A stretch of 64,000 bases of DNA, taken from the NCBI RefSeq assembly GCF_030247185.1, contig NC_080571.1, positions 11,264,131 to 11,328,130 on the forward strand. Direction: 5' to 3'. Position 1 is the first letter of the stretch; each line of letters starts with the position of its first letter. Shown here one piece after another: positions 47,448 to 58,802 of the stretch. The notes beneath the pieces were generated by a model. That model saw only the letters and a list, made by a program, of their open reading frames with translations. It made no database searches and was not told where the DNA came from. A program made the position numbers and the translations under genes. The stretch is from Malaya genurostris (taxonomy: Eukaryota; Arthropoda; Insecta; Diptera; Culicidae).

Positions 47448-48784
47448 TAGACGCTAGAAGTATATCATAGGTCCTGAAACAAAAAGAAAACTTCCCGAAA
47501 AATGTCGAACGTTGATACTGTATATCCGAAATATTGTTGGAACAGCAAAAACATTTTTTTCCTGGGCGAAGCACGTTGCGTGCCAAATGTCAAATTTTCT
47601 GATGGACTTGTAATCCGGTTCACAAATTCTGCAATGATCTTATAGGAAATGGACACAGATTTTGCACCTGGTATCCTTGCTTGTAAAGTAGTTACTCATG
47701 TCGTTCATTGCAAACTGGTTACCGCAAAGGATTTTGTCACTTGGATTACATGCTGGGGGGAACATGGCCTTGGCTTCCACCATCGTTACTAGTGTTCAAA
47801 CGTGATAGAGATGAGCTCAGATGAAATAAATAATCGTCAATAAAGAGTTGTTAAAATGATTTTAAAGGTTTTTTGCATTATTTTATGTTGAATAGAAGAC
47901 TTACTGTATGTGACCAAGCTCTAAATAGAAAAGGCTTTAGGCTGATTGACAATGAATTAAACAAATGAATGACTGAGACAGTATAAAGTAAAAGTGTGAG
48001 TTAATTTAATTGAGGCAAATTAGAAATTAAATTCATTGATATCAACTGCTAATACAGTACCTGTTTGGTTAGCGGTAGCAGATTACATAATTGAATTTAA
48101 TTAGTTGCAAATTTGTGATACCTAATGAGGCTTCTTCGAAAAGTAAGGACCGTTTTGTCATAAGTAAAAAAAAATATATAAACGAAGATTTATTAGCACA
48201 TTTAGATTCCTTCAAATCTATTTCACTTTTCTACATAACTACCGTTCACTTTGAGGCATGTTTCGATTATCGGAACATCGATTATCGCGGACATAGTTTA
48301 CTGTACGCACAGATAGGCAAACGACTACTTAATCGAAACCGATGAGTTCGATTTTAGAAAACATAAAAATTTGCAAGTTTCGGATCTGAGCAGAAGAAAA
48401 AAAAATGTCTTTTCGTGTTCGGGTGAAGATTCTTGTGTTTCGTCGTATACGAGTTTAACAATTTGCATACCCGACCACCTCTGGTACATGTACAGATATG
48501 CAAAGTAGCATTTAGGTCGGGTAAGCATTTATTCACCCTACCCGTACCCGATCGAAAATAAAAAGCTTTTACCCGTAACCGATCCGAACCCGAACGAACC
48601 TTAAGCCCGAACAATTTTTTTTCTGTACCCGAACCCGACCAATACTCGTCTTTTTCGGGTCGAGTCTTGGGTATAAATACCCGAAACTCGACTATCTCTA
48701 ATGCAAAGGTAGGAACGTGTAACGACCAATTAATTTTGGAATATAAGCAAACGAGTCTCATTTTTCGAAAATGTCTCATATTTT

Positions 48785-48890
48785 TCCGTGTCGTCGTCGA
48801 CTCACTAGACTAGTACTACAAACTTAACTGCTATAGCTATTAAGTTATTCAACTTCAAACACTAGTCAGACGTGAAGTAACTATGATAAA
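48785..48890. repeat. Foldback MITE family fragment
   Basis: TCGACTCACTAGACTAGTAC, AACTGCTATAGCTATTAAGT and CACTAGTCAGACGTGAAGTA follow the order of the left arm at 45454 with many changes. One arm only. Confidence 0.45.
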
Positions 48891-50592
48891 TCGAATATAA
48901 AAAAGCCATAGAAAAAGAAAAACTATATTTCTTGTCCAGTGATAAAATTTGTCTATTATGTCATCGCCTGTAAGAGTACATATCAATCCACTGGCCACTG
49001 TCAAATTACAGTGTTTCCTCAAACTCTTTAAAATCTTGTAAAAGTTTTAAAAAATCGACTTTTCACGTTTTACATCTTTTCACTTTTCGAAGTAAGCAAA
49101 TTCACTATCGAAATAAAAGCGCCAACTGATTTTTTTTTGGGTAGTAGCGTTGAGTCAATCCAGTGAATACAAAAATTTTCCCCATTCTAGACTCAAACGC
49201 GCTACTAAATTCATCTGTTAATGACTGTTTATTTACGCACCTCTTCATAACAACACATAAAACACGAGAAAACATACTCCGTGAATTTATTTCAACGCCT
49301 GAAACCAACAACTTCCCGTTTTTCATTGCATTTTCCAAGTTTCTAAACATTCCGTCCGATTCTATATTTATCTCTTTCATTTCACTTCTCCACTGTCATT
49401 GACTGTGTCCCGTAAAGAGAAAGAGATCGTAGTCAAGTTCCTCTAGGAAACGAAACCAACCAGTGAAAGTGTTCTCGTAGCTAAGTTGGTCATTCATTTT
49501 GTTAGCACCGTAGGGAAGCTCGGTGTCATGATACCGTAAAAAAACTTGGAACTAATTTTCTTTTATCAAATAGTTTATTTCTTGACTTACCGAACGACCG
49601 TAATGAAACATTAAATTGAAATGGTGTGACGTATCTTCGGTTACGAAAGTGAGCTAAATAATTTATAGACAGTTTCCCCTATCTTGTAGAGTTTCGTTTT
49701 TACGCCTTATACTCTGCCAGCATCGTGTCGTAATCGTTTTGTGTGTCTTAATTCAAAGCGCTCCGTAGTCAAAACAATTAATTCCTTTTCTCTGTCTCTA
49801 ATACTTGACACTTAGAGGAAAGGGAAAACTGACGGCAGCCTAAGGGGAAAGAAAAACCTATGTCACTTCGTGGACCGAGAATGGTTGAATTGTACCGAGG
49901 GGTGGTACCAACGGGAGCGACAGAAGAATGTGACTCTGGAATGTTGAAAATTTCTAAGCTCTGTTAGTGAGAAAACGTTAGTTGAGAAGAATTTCAAACA
50001 TTTTTGGGCACCGGAATGAAGCACTTCAGAATGCCGACATACTTGTGAAGTGCCAACTGAGGTAGCTTAGATGCATCGGAAAATACCAGGCAGGCGATAA
50101 ACGTTGTAAAATGCTTCTTTTGCCACACAATGGCACTGTGGAAAATGTGCAGTAACGCTGTGCCTTCCGCATCATAAATAAGAACTAAAAAATGATCGCA
50201 AACATGAATTGATGGCACATCGTAGAATCAAAATTTAACTTTATGATCACGATAGAAAAATTGCACAGTGAATGTTGACAATTAGTCTTCAAGTCCTAAT
50301 CCTCGATTCCCGCTCAACCCAAACAAATCGCAGCAAATGAGTTGAAAAGTGGTTTTTACCAAAGCAATGAAGTGGCGTGAAGAAGGCCCTCAGTTGAGCA
50401 AATTTCCACTCAACCATTTAAAAACACATCAATCAGTAACCATTGATCCGTGCTAATGAGGTGGAAAATGATATACAGATTGAATGCGAAATCTACGGTT
50501 GCTAATTAATTAATCACAGCGGCTGGCTGGCGCTGTTTGAGTTCGCTTAGGTGTGAATCATTGCGGAATGCCAGCGGTGAGGTGATTCGTGT

Positions 50593-50620
50593 ATGAATGA
50601 ATGAATGAATGAATGAATGA
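50593..50620. repeat. GAAT microsatellite
   Basis: About six to seven repeats of ATGA/GAAT ending ATGATT. Simple sequence; likely polymorphic. Confidence 0.85.
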
Positions 50621-50991
50621 TTACCGAGGAGTTATGTTGAAAACGATGTTTCCGTCTGCTTGACTGGTGAAGCATCTGCAGTTGTAGTAACATATGGGGA
50701 GCAATTTTGTTCTTTTTTTTTTCTCGTAAAGTTTTGATTGAAGGTCAGAACAATTTATTGGTCGTTTGGGGCTCAATACGATTACGCTGTAAATTGCCTT
50801 ACCAAATTGCTGATCTCGGGACAGCAGACATCTGCTAGAATCTGTACCGATGGTAGCGAACAATTAGTCTTCAAATAATTCATATCTCAATTTCAAACAA
50901 GAAAAGAATTGATATTTCATTAGGCTCCCAACAACGATTCCGAAAGTAAAATGTAACTAAGAATATCATTCATTTTTTCGAAGATAATTCC

Positions 50992-51357
50992 TCAAAAGCG
51001 TGGAATATGTTGCATGCTGTATTTTTCATTCTCGTACTTCACAAAGTACCCATAGTTGTTGTTACTGGTGAACATAATTGCTTTGCCCTTTCTAATGAAT
51101 TGAATGTTTGTAACACTACTCGTTTTAATCATTTGAAGCAAATACACTACCCTTAGATCGAGGTGCATTTGCTCCTTCGGTGAATCTTTATTTAGTTGTA
51201 CGAAAGGTCGAAACCCGAGCCTGTTTGAAGTCAACAACGACGGTTTATTTTTCGTGCTATCACCGGTGCCGATCGTCTGAGATAGTCCAATAAAAATTAG
51301 ATATCTGATGATGGTACCATAAAATTGTGACAAAATACTTGTACTGTAAAAAATCAT
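50992..51357 (-). other. Unrecognised 121-codon open frame
   Basis: The frame starts MIFYSTSILSQFYGTIIRYL and contains RLGFRPFVQLNKDSPKEQMH and NIQFIRKGKAIMFTSNNNYG, ending KYSMQHIPRF. The residue mix of its second half is more protein-like than most random frames here, but I recognise no family, no splice context fits, and it lies inside an intron. It may be a fragment of a decayed transposon or chance. Confidence 0.15.
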
Positions 51358-52177
51358 AGCAAAGTAAAACCTTCAAAATCTTGGTATTACTAAGCTTCTG
51401 AGGAATATGACCATTCGATTCCAGCCAGACTTCGCACTCGATTTTTAATGTGCATGTCCAATGCATGGCTTGTGCTACGATTCATTTAACACTTGAAATC
51501 CTTCCAGACTATAGCTGGTTCATAAGACCAGGTCCAACCAGTATATTGAACAGCCACAACTCAGAGGTTGTAAACCATGGCCAACCGGCCTTTTCTTAGT
51601 TAGTTCTCAACATGGCAGTTTGTTAATCACAGAATTTATTTTTATTTGTCGTAACGTGTTATAACTCTCAATAAATTTCAGTACCTGAAGATTCTGAACT
51701 TCTGAGATGGTGGGAGTAACGATTATTGCGGATGGTGTTTGCTGTTGGCACAGATAAGCAAATGACTACTAAAACAAAACAAAATAGCTATACGAGTAAT
51801 GTATATATGGATAAGTACAAATTATGATATAAGCGAACGATTTTTATTTTTCAAATATGCCTCTTATTTCGAAAACATTCTTTCTGATTTATGCTTATTG
51901 TAAATTATGCTTAATTTACTTTATAAGTCCCATGGAAAACTGGTACAAATAAGTTCGTACCGTTTTTCTAACAGATGGCGTAACTTGATTTTTATTCAAG
52001 TGATTTATTTTTTCCAAATATACGTTGGAAAGCTACTGCCATACATTTTCAGAATCAGTATGTGTCATTTAGCTGAAGCGTACACAACTTTTTTTTAACT
52101 GATGAACTATGAACATGTCGAATCGTGTGGCTAAATAAGTGTTTTTTGTGGGGGGCTTTTCTTCATCATTTTAATAT

Positions 52178-52700
52178 GATAACTGGCGAAAGCCATCGTA
52201 TTGTGGTGAAAGTGCATGATGAGCATGCTCTAGTTAAACGGTCATGTCGGAAGTGGTTTGTATGGTTTAAGAGTGGCAATTTCAATTTGGAATACAAAGA
52301 TTGAGCCGGAGTGGCTCCAAAGTTTGATGATGAATTAGTGGAATTGCTGGATCAAGACCTGTCACAAATGCAAGAAAAACTTGCATAATTACTGAGAATG
52401 ATAATGTTCTGAAAGGTAGGTAATTGGGTGCCGTATGAATTGAAACCAAGGGACGTCGAACGGCGTATTTTCACGTGCGAACAGCTGGTATATGGAGAAC
52501 AAGCTGGGTATGATGTATTATAAGGTACTGCAATCGCGTGAAAGGTGACATCGCTACCTTTGAGCCGAGAGTTGCAAGCAAAAACGGCTACAATTCTCCG
52601 ATAGACACAACATGACTCCGATTTACAGCATGACCTCGCCCACATGTTGCACAGTCGGCAAAAAAATATACTGAGCTACGCTCAAATGGGAAGTTCTAGC
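52178..52700 (+). pseudogene. Mariner transposase remnant (52.2 kb)
   Basis: RSCRKWFVWFKSGNFNLEYK, stop, then KFDDELVELLDQDLSQMQEK and VGNWVPYELKPRDVERRIFT followed by CEQL match successive N-terminal and linker blocks of mariner transposase. Near 52618 a LQHDLAHMLHSRQK segment corresponds to the HDNARPHVA block, with the catalytic part gone. Stops and frameshifts throughout. The wording is close to the 19-kb copy (GNWV..ELK.RD.ERR), so these two may be one subfamily. A C-rich run and a foldback fragment follow. Confidence 0.85.
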
Positions 52701-52721
52701 CAAGCCCCCCCCCCACCCCCC

Positions 52722-52810
52722 AAGTTCAATTTGAACCACTAAGCAGACGTAAAGTTATTGCTATTTGCACCACACTTTTAATAAGCACCGAAGCCCCTAA
52801 AAGCTGTAAT
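52722..52810. repeat. Foldback MITE family fragment
   Basis: AAGTTCAATTTGAACCACTA, AGCAGACGTAAAGTTATTGC, TATTTGCACCACACTTTTAA, TAAGCACCGAAGCC: the inner part of one arm, well preserved relative to 31790-31850 and 45555-45600. It starts at a C-run (52706-52721). Confidence 0.7.
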
Positions 52811-53029
52811 AGGATTTCATAGTTGGCATGGCCGGTTTGAAGTTTAAAGTACTAAAGGGTATTACGACCAAAAAGGACCAAGTTCAACTAGACGAATTCA
52901 CGTTCATCGTGCTTTAAAAAAAATTACACACTCCTCTTTTAAAAGCTTTATGTGTATCTTCATGCCTACTGTTTGATTCTGACATTAGCTCTTGAATTGT
53001 GATAATGGAATCGTTTTGAAAGGAACTAC

Positions 53030-54245
53030 GCATCAACATTTTTCTCGCGTATTTTGAAAATTCGAACTACCTGCGCACCAAGTTATTACAATTATTGAAT
53101 GTGGCCAAATCAACCGTCATTAACGGAATTAAAGTGTTTGGAGATCGTTTTTCGACAGCTTCGAAGACTGGATCATAGACGGTGATTTTTTTAAATCCGC
53201 GACCGCAAAAAAGTTGAAAATAGTGGTCAGTTTTCCAAGTGGAAATCGAATTCCTTCATTCGGGATGTCGCAAGCAAGCTTCGAGTATCGTCTACAAACG
53301 ACCACGGAGTAAAGAGTCGACAGTAGACTTACAGTAAGATGGGTACTTCAAATTGGCGTTACACTGAGGTCTCTTTTTACACGGGGGATACGTAAAACGG
53401 ATACGCGGTGTAAAAAAAATCGCGCAAAAAAACACGTAACTTCGGAAATCCGCGTAATTTCGGAAATTCGCGTAAAAAAACACGTAAATTCGGACATCCG
53501 CGTAAAAAAAACACCAAGCTAAAAAAAACATGAAACGTCCAGATCTGGTGTAATCTAAATAAAATGGGAAAATCGCCTTTGGAACATGAAAAATTTTGAG
53601 ACTTTCAAAATCGAAATTTTTTTTTGATGCCGAAAAAAACCGCGTAACTTTGGAAATCCGCGTAACTTCGGAAATCCGCGTAACTTTGCAAATCCGCGTA
53701 AAAAGAGACCCCAGTGTAAGCGAAAGAATGATAAAACCTACCATAAGGCAGATTTCGAACAACTTCCTAGACAATAATTTTATACGGCTACCGAAGAGGA
53801 AAGATGATGGGGATTTTCAAACACATTGAACTGTCAATGTTTTCTAATGAATATATTGTGTAGCAGACCTCTGCTTTTTGAAGTTGAATCAGCGACGTTC
53901 ACATCGCGATCGGGACTATCAAGCAAGAAACTTAAGTACTGGAGTGCCTCGGAAAACATCTGTTGCCGTACCTTGAGCATCGCAGTTGTTTCGTTCTATT
54001 TTGGTTGGATTTAGTATCTTGCTATTATGGAAAAAGGCCATAAATAGGTATGCCGCTAGCCATATCCAGGTGATACACAGGGACATGAACCCTCCCAATA
54101 TACTGGAGCTTCCTCCAAAAAATAAATATTGGGCTATCGTAAAGCGGAACTTCAAGAAGACGAGAATGACAGTTGACAATTGACAGATGCAGTTCAAGAC
54201 AAAATGGCATTCTGTAGCGAGGAAAGTGATTAAGAAGGCTTTGTA
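53030..54245 (+). pseudogene. Tc1/ITm-like transposase relic interrupted by a MITE
   Basis: The left part gives KLLQLLNVAKSTVINGIKVF and FIRDVASKLRVSSTN, helix-turn-helix-like segments of an ITm transposase. After the insertion at 53359-53719 and a poorly readable middle, the C-terminal block RDMNPPNILELPPKNKYWAI then VKRNFKKTRMTVDN matches the NPPN.P.LRPIE.(Y/F)WA(I/L) region that holds the last catalytic residue. Here the expected Pro-Ile-Glu is replaced by PPK. FKTKWHSVARKVIKKAL closes it. It is a different and much older copy than the 44-kb element. Confidence 0.65.
53359..53719. mobile_element. MITE with internal 18-bp tandem repeats
   Basis: Ends are TTACACTGAGGTCTCTTTTT and, in reverse complement, TTACACTGGGGTCTCTTTTT, followed by AC(A/G)CG: about 25 bp with two or three differences. 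GCG flanks both sides and may be a 3-bp target duplication. Just inside each end is a short array of about three units related to CGCGTAACTTCGGAAATC. The middle (53522-53636) weakly resembles the foldback at 5160. No coding capacity; superfamily not assigned. Confidence 0.8.
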
Positions 54246-55194
54246 AATTTTTATTTAAAGGGATCCAATGAAAGATCCGGCAATTCGTATTCGTTTAAAA
54301 GCGAGCTTGAGTAAATACACTCAGGTTCTTTTTTTTTGTAAGAGGGATACGTTTGTTCTTAGAGCAGAAACATGATGTTAATTTGAAGTTGGATCGATTT
54401 AAACACATTTTTGTTTGATCAATTTCGAATCGTAACACATGAAACCGCTAACAGTATCTAATAAAAAGTAGGATTATTGACAATACTGTCCTTAAAATAC
54501 TACCAAGGGGATTTTCACAGAAATATTCGTGCGATCTGAATTCGATTCCAAAGTACAATGAAACTCGTTTCACTTGATATCAGGATGGAGAAAATCTACT
54601 CCAAACCTGGATTGTTTTGATGAATTGAATCACGAGTCATGCAGAACCAGCTGCGAGATCTGGTGAACTTTTAAAAAAAAATCAACAGTTTGATGGAATA
54701 ACGAAGTCAGGCCCGTGCGCAGGAATCATTCAAGGGGGGGAGGAGGTGATTGTTTCAATAGAGGGTTTAAGGGAGAGTTCAAAAGAGAGTTTCAAGAGAG
54801 GGAGGGGAAAAATCAAGTTTTTTCCACTTTTATATAAAAAGTACTCTATTGTTCATGGAACTTTATGTTGAAAAATCTTATTAGGAAGGGTGAGAAGTAC
54901 GTTCTAATATGCGCTGTAATCACAAAAAAAAGAAAATATAATGCATTATAGACCATTCATATTCAGGATGACATATCAGTACCATACAGTCATTTGTTTT
55001 AACCGATGATTTTAGTTTACGTTATTGATATCATGTTGACTATGAGAAAAAACTGTTTTTGTTCTCTCTTAAAGCCTAACGGCTAAGAAAACCAAAGATA
55101 AGTTGGATAAGTATGATGGAACTAGCTCTTCTTCATATAACACCGGGAAGTATTAGTTTCGAGAGCTTCAAGTTGGGCGAAATTTAACTGCCAA

Positions 55195-55540
55195 TGAAAT
55201 TCGCAGTAGCAGGCTCTCCGATGCAGTTACATACGACAATGTCAAAAAATGTTTACCGACCATAAAGTGAAGGTTCTTGAGCTAGCAGATGCCACCAGGA
55301 TTGATACTAAGCGCACACAACATATTTTAGGAGTGATTCTGCAGATGAAACAAATATTATCACATGGAGATCCGGGCATTCTAACTCCAAAAACTTAAAC
55401 GCGAGTGTGCTTCAGAAACGTTTTTGGGTATGCTGATATGGAATCCGATGGATTTTTGATATTGATTGGCAACTTTTGATGAAACCTGAATTCACAATAA
55501 TACAATACACCAGAGAACATAATGATTATTGGATGTATTA
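55195..55540 (+). pseudogene. Mariner transposase remnant, SETMAR-like (55.2 kb)
   Basis: In shifting frames: SRLSDAVTYDNVKKCLPTIK; VKVLELADATRIDTKRTQHI then LGVILQMKQI; GILTPKT-stop-TRVCFRNVF; ESDGFLILIGNF; and YNTPEN. Each aligns in order with mariner proteins of the group that includes human SETMAR (..GRPSDAVTDENVKKV.., KVRELAEATGIS..RVHHIL, LLTPDQK, DGFLHRFITTDETWIHHYTPE). The first catalytic Asp region is destroyed. It is separate from the other mariners in the window. Confidence 0.75.
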
Positions 55541-56135
55541 CTTTATTTTTGATAACATAGTGTTCAAAAAACCTCTTCTGAAGTTTAAATGTTCTCTTCT
55601 TATTATAATGTACCGCAAATAGAAAATACTATTAAAAAGAACTGAAACGTTAGAGAATTTGCTCAACCTCTCCTGTTGAAACTACTTGACGTTAATAACA
55701 AACAAAATTATTTGGATATTTTTCATTTTTGGGCATAGTGTTCTATAAAAGGAAAGGGAAATAAAAAGTAATATATTGAAATGTTTAATTGAAAACAAAC
55801 ACTTTATAAAATGTATTACTGGAATCTTCAAAATTCAATTAAATATTGATACAAGAATATTAAATTGCAGAATGATACACAATGTTATCATCTCACTGCT
55901 ATGTGGATTTAGACAATGCTCGAATGAGGTAAAAGTGGAAGCTTCGCCATTCACCTTGTTCGTCCTATTTTACTCCATAGGACTATTATTTGTTCAATAT
56001 TTGTCTGAATCATCCATTTCCTTCATCGCCAAACAAGTTTTTTTTTGAAAACCAATAATAACGTTTACAGTTAACAATTCAAAATGTATCTAAAAGTTTA
56101 GAAATATACGGCAACGATACCCCCATTTATCTCAG

Positions 56136-56680
56136 CTCTACCCGGGTAGATGTAAATGGCAAACAAAAATCAAAATAATAACAAATTTTACCATCATATC
56201 TTGTTTTGATGTTTCAGTGCTATCATAGCGATACTTGATATTTCATCTAGAGAATCAAGAAATTGTACAATATCTGTTTAGCATCAAAATTAGTTATTAT
56301 ATCTTATTTCGTTATTGATGAGTTATTCCAATTTTAATAAGTACAATTGATCCAGTAGTTCTATCTTCAAAAAAAATACTATTGAATAAACTGCATCAGA
56401 ATCGGATAAGAGAAAATCTTATTATATTATTTAATTCTAAATGCTACAATATAAAATAACTGAAAAATTCTTCTTCTCTAAGTATTTTGTTTTTGGTATG
56501 GTATTACAATGACAGAATTTTATATTTTGTTGACATTTTCTCATAAAGACTTTGTTATGAATTTTTAAATATTTTAACTCTTATATCAAGCTAAATAATG
56601 GTAATTTCTACCATTAAGATGTTCAGTTTTAATAATAAAATTTGTTATTGGTTTGCAAATCACTTCTACCCGGGTAGTAG
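56136..56680. mobile_element. AT-rich MITE family, copy 2, with TACCCGGGTAG ends
   Basis: Left end CTCTACCCGGGTAGATGTAA then ATGGCAAAC; right end GTTTGCAAATCACTTCTACC then CGGGTAGTAG. These are imperfect inverted repeats of about 28 bp, each containing the palindrome TACCCGGGTA. The interior (about 56215-56640) is the reverse complement of 11290-11720. 545 bp, strongly AT-rich, noncoding. A target duplication is not clear. Confidence 0.8.
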
Positions 56681-57239
56681 TCGTCTCATATACGAAACGT
56701 TTATTATTAAGTTTTAGTGTGATCTATTGCCTTTGTGCGATAGATTTACTTTAGTTTTTAACAATATATTTAATAAGGCACACAGCTTTATTTCTAAGAT
56801 TCCGATCTCAAAAAGTATGCTGCCTCGATATCCGGTTCCGGAGTTACGGTTTCAATGAGTGTGATCTCTTATAAAATGCTTATTTAAGTCATAGCACACA
56901 AAAAGGAGGAAAACTGAAACTGAAATGTACTTTGACATGCAAGTCTTTGTGATTGAAGGTCATGCGAAGACCGGTGTGGGAACCCGATTTCGGCACAAAA
57001 TGACACTCAAAGCTCTTCTTATTTCCGAATCAATCGTGTTTGATTATTGAAGCATTTTTGATTTATTGAAGTTCTACAAACAATAATTGAATAGTTGAGA
57101 TGAAGAGCGTTGGCAGTGATTCCCTCAGATTATGAGGTGCTTTTCGGATTAGACATTAGTTTCTCTGATTCAAGAAGCGAATAACTGTATAAACGACACC
57201 CCTTTTTACAATTCAATAATATGAAAAGAAAAAAAAAAC

Positions 57240-58160
57240 AGATGTGTTAATGAGTTCCGGTCGTAGTGAAATCCGTCCCGTACTTTGTAACCCAAAAAAG
57301 AACAGTTCTGTTCCAGTGGGAAATACGGGCATAGCTGCGGGATATCTAAACAGTGAAAATAAAAAAAACGAGGTCATCTGCATATCAAACGCCGTAGATT
57401 CACCGAGCTGTCAAACACCGTCCTGCTTAATCTTTTTCCTGGTGGTGTGTAACAAATTAACCTCATCGAGAGACACACTCGTGTTTACACCCAGCAGTCG
57501 TCGTACGTACCCCCGAAGGGTGGATCTTTGTGTCCATTATTGGCTGTATCAACGCAACCCCCCCGCAAACCCCCTCCAGCAAACCAGCAAGCAAATAACA
57601 GTGAAGCAAACAAGACAATGTTATTAAAGCTGAATTAGTGTAGCGGATTAATTTACCCCCGTTGCTCTCTCGTTCTTGTTTTCTCTTTCGCTTTCGGAAC
57701 CAGTGCGCCACAGTATAGTAGGAAACCGTGTCCGTGTTGAGTATAGCACGAAATAGGATAAACAAGCCAACTAAAGAGGACAACACACATTTGTCTGCGT
57801 GATCAGAATAATGGTCGAGCGCGGGGATCGGATAATGATGATGTATGCCGTGCACAGTGTCGAGTCGGTTACAATGTGCTTAGCATGTAATGCCATATAC
57901 CGAGAAACTGTTGTCATTTCAGTGGCACGCCTCCCCGGTGATGCCAACCAACTTCTTCATCGGGTGACAAATCGATTCGCTGCACGCCATTCGGCGTGAC
58001 TTTCGTTGATAGGTGATGATAGGCTTACCCGTTAATGTGGGTATACATATTTTATGTTTTGTTCGTTTGAGTTCATAACTCGTCGTACTACACCTGGGAA
58101 ATCGCACCAATTACAAGTTTCAGTTCATGGCATGTATTCTGATTGGTTCATTTTTTTGTT
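57240..58160. other. GC-richer unique island just upstream of exon 2
   Basis: Unique DNA with no recognised gene, ending in the polypyrimidine tract of the exon 2 acceptor. It contains open frames of up to 130 codons on both strands without similarity. Position suggests either an intronic regulatory region or an alternative first exon and promoter for a shorter GSE1-like transcript. The sequence shows no decisive TATA or initiator. Confidence 0.3.
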
Positions 58161-58171
58161 TCTTATTCTAG

Positions 58172-58743
58172 TACCAACTAAACTATCGCAGAAACGCCCG
58201 GTAACCAGTCCAGCTCCACCGGTTCCTTCGCCTCAGCTACAGATGCACCATCCGTCTTCCGTGTCACCGCACTCCAATCACATCGTTGGTTCGAACCATC
58301 TTCCACCATCGGGTGGTTCGGTTCCTCCCGGGACCCCGATCGGTGTTGTCCAGCCCTCGCCTAATTCGGCAGCACAAGCGGCGGCATCATCCGGGGGAGC
58401 CAATAGTGGTAACAGTCGGACTTCTTTCGCAGCAGCACTACGTAGTCTTGCCAAGCAAGCGGATGTTAAAGACGACGAACCGAACGGTGGTGGTGGTGGA
58501 GGAGGAGGAAGTGGTGGCGGCGGCGGTGGAAGTGGTGGTGGTGGCGGCGGTGTCCCTTCGGATAGATCCAACTCGGATGGTAGAGGTAATCCGGGTATCA
58601 GTTCCATGGATCGACGCCAGATAGATGTACGCGATCTAAGCGATTCGCGAGGCAATTCTTTGTCCGAAAGTCGAGTACGAAGCGCCGATATGGCACGCGG
58701 GGGAGACCCGAAGAAACGATCCTCACCGCAACCACCGGAAAAG
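58172..58743 (+). CDS. GSE1: GSE1-like protein, coding exon 2
   Basis: Residues 19 (split codon) to 209. After a Pro/Ser/His-rich stretch comes SRTSFAAALRSLAKQADVKD (residues 100-119). The core FAAALRSLAKQA is nearly identical to the conserved N-terminal SFAAALRKLAKQAE of vertebrate GSE1, and is the best evidence for the family. A Gly-rich run interrupted by Ser (about 124-145) follows, then an Arg/Asp/Ser-rich segment (MDRRQIDVRDLSDSRGNSLS) and a basic KKRSSPQPPEK end. The acceptor is TTTGTTTCTTATTCTAG, and the donor is AAG|GTATGTC in phase 0. GSE1 is known as a nuclear protein associated with CoREST/BHC histone deacetylase-demethylase complexes; a corepressor role here is by analogy. Confidence 0.85.
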
Positions 58744-58802
58744 GTATGTCAACTTAAATCAACAAAATTGACAATACTAAAAATTTAACAACTTTTATCC
58801 AG
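58744..58802 (+). other. Intron 2 (59 bp)
   Basis: GTATGTCAAC ... AACTTTTATCCAG, phase 0. Typical short dipteran intron. It contains in-frame stop codons, so retention would end the protein after about 15 extra residues. Confidence 0.9.

Larger units (their letters stand above)
26373..58171 (+). other. Intron 1 of the GSE1-like gene, about 31.8 kb
   Basis: Bounded by GTAAGG at 26373 and TTCTTATTCTAG at 58171. It is filled mainly with transposon debris, listed separately: hAT MITEs, mariners, ITm-DD37E, an ORF1-only non-LTR element, SINE and foldback MITEs. Stretches with nothing I can identify are about 26400-27180, 29090-31520, 32420-35500, 35590-37450, 38580-43300 (apart from foldback fragments near 39300-39610), 45840-47350, 47450-52170 (apart from one at 48785-48890), and 56690-58170. 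Within them, 33300-34200, 41300-42420 and 57240-58160 are GC-richer and unique and are candidates for enhancers or alternative promoters. Confidence 0.6.

Noticed and set aside
47450..47780. Cys-rich minus-strand reading resembling a zinc-finger protein
   Set aside because: Cysteine spacing fits no finger I know, stops intervene, and it is adjacent to a mariner fragment of opposite orientation.
54700..54830. Purine-rich run as a possible transposon end (GCCCGTGCGCAGGAATC then G-run)
   Set aside because: Such ends occur in some hAT-like elements, but no matching opposite end or target duplication was found.
57463..57855. 130-codon minus-strand frame near exon 2
   Set aside because: No similarity, and overlaps a comparable frame on the plus strand.
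58054..58171. Extension of exon 2 upstream to an ATG-like start at 58054
   Set aside because: The stretch covers the polypyrimidine tract and encodes a hydrophobic FIFLFLIL run; the acceptor at 58171 with matching phase is a better reading.
58278..58655. Proline-rich minus-strand frame
   Set aside because: Antisense shadow of the Gly-rich coding exon 2; the Pro run is simply the complement of GGN codons.
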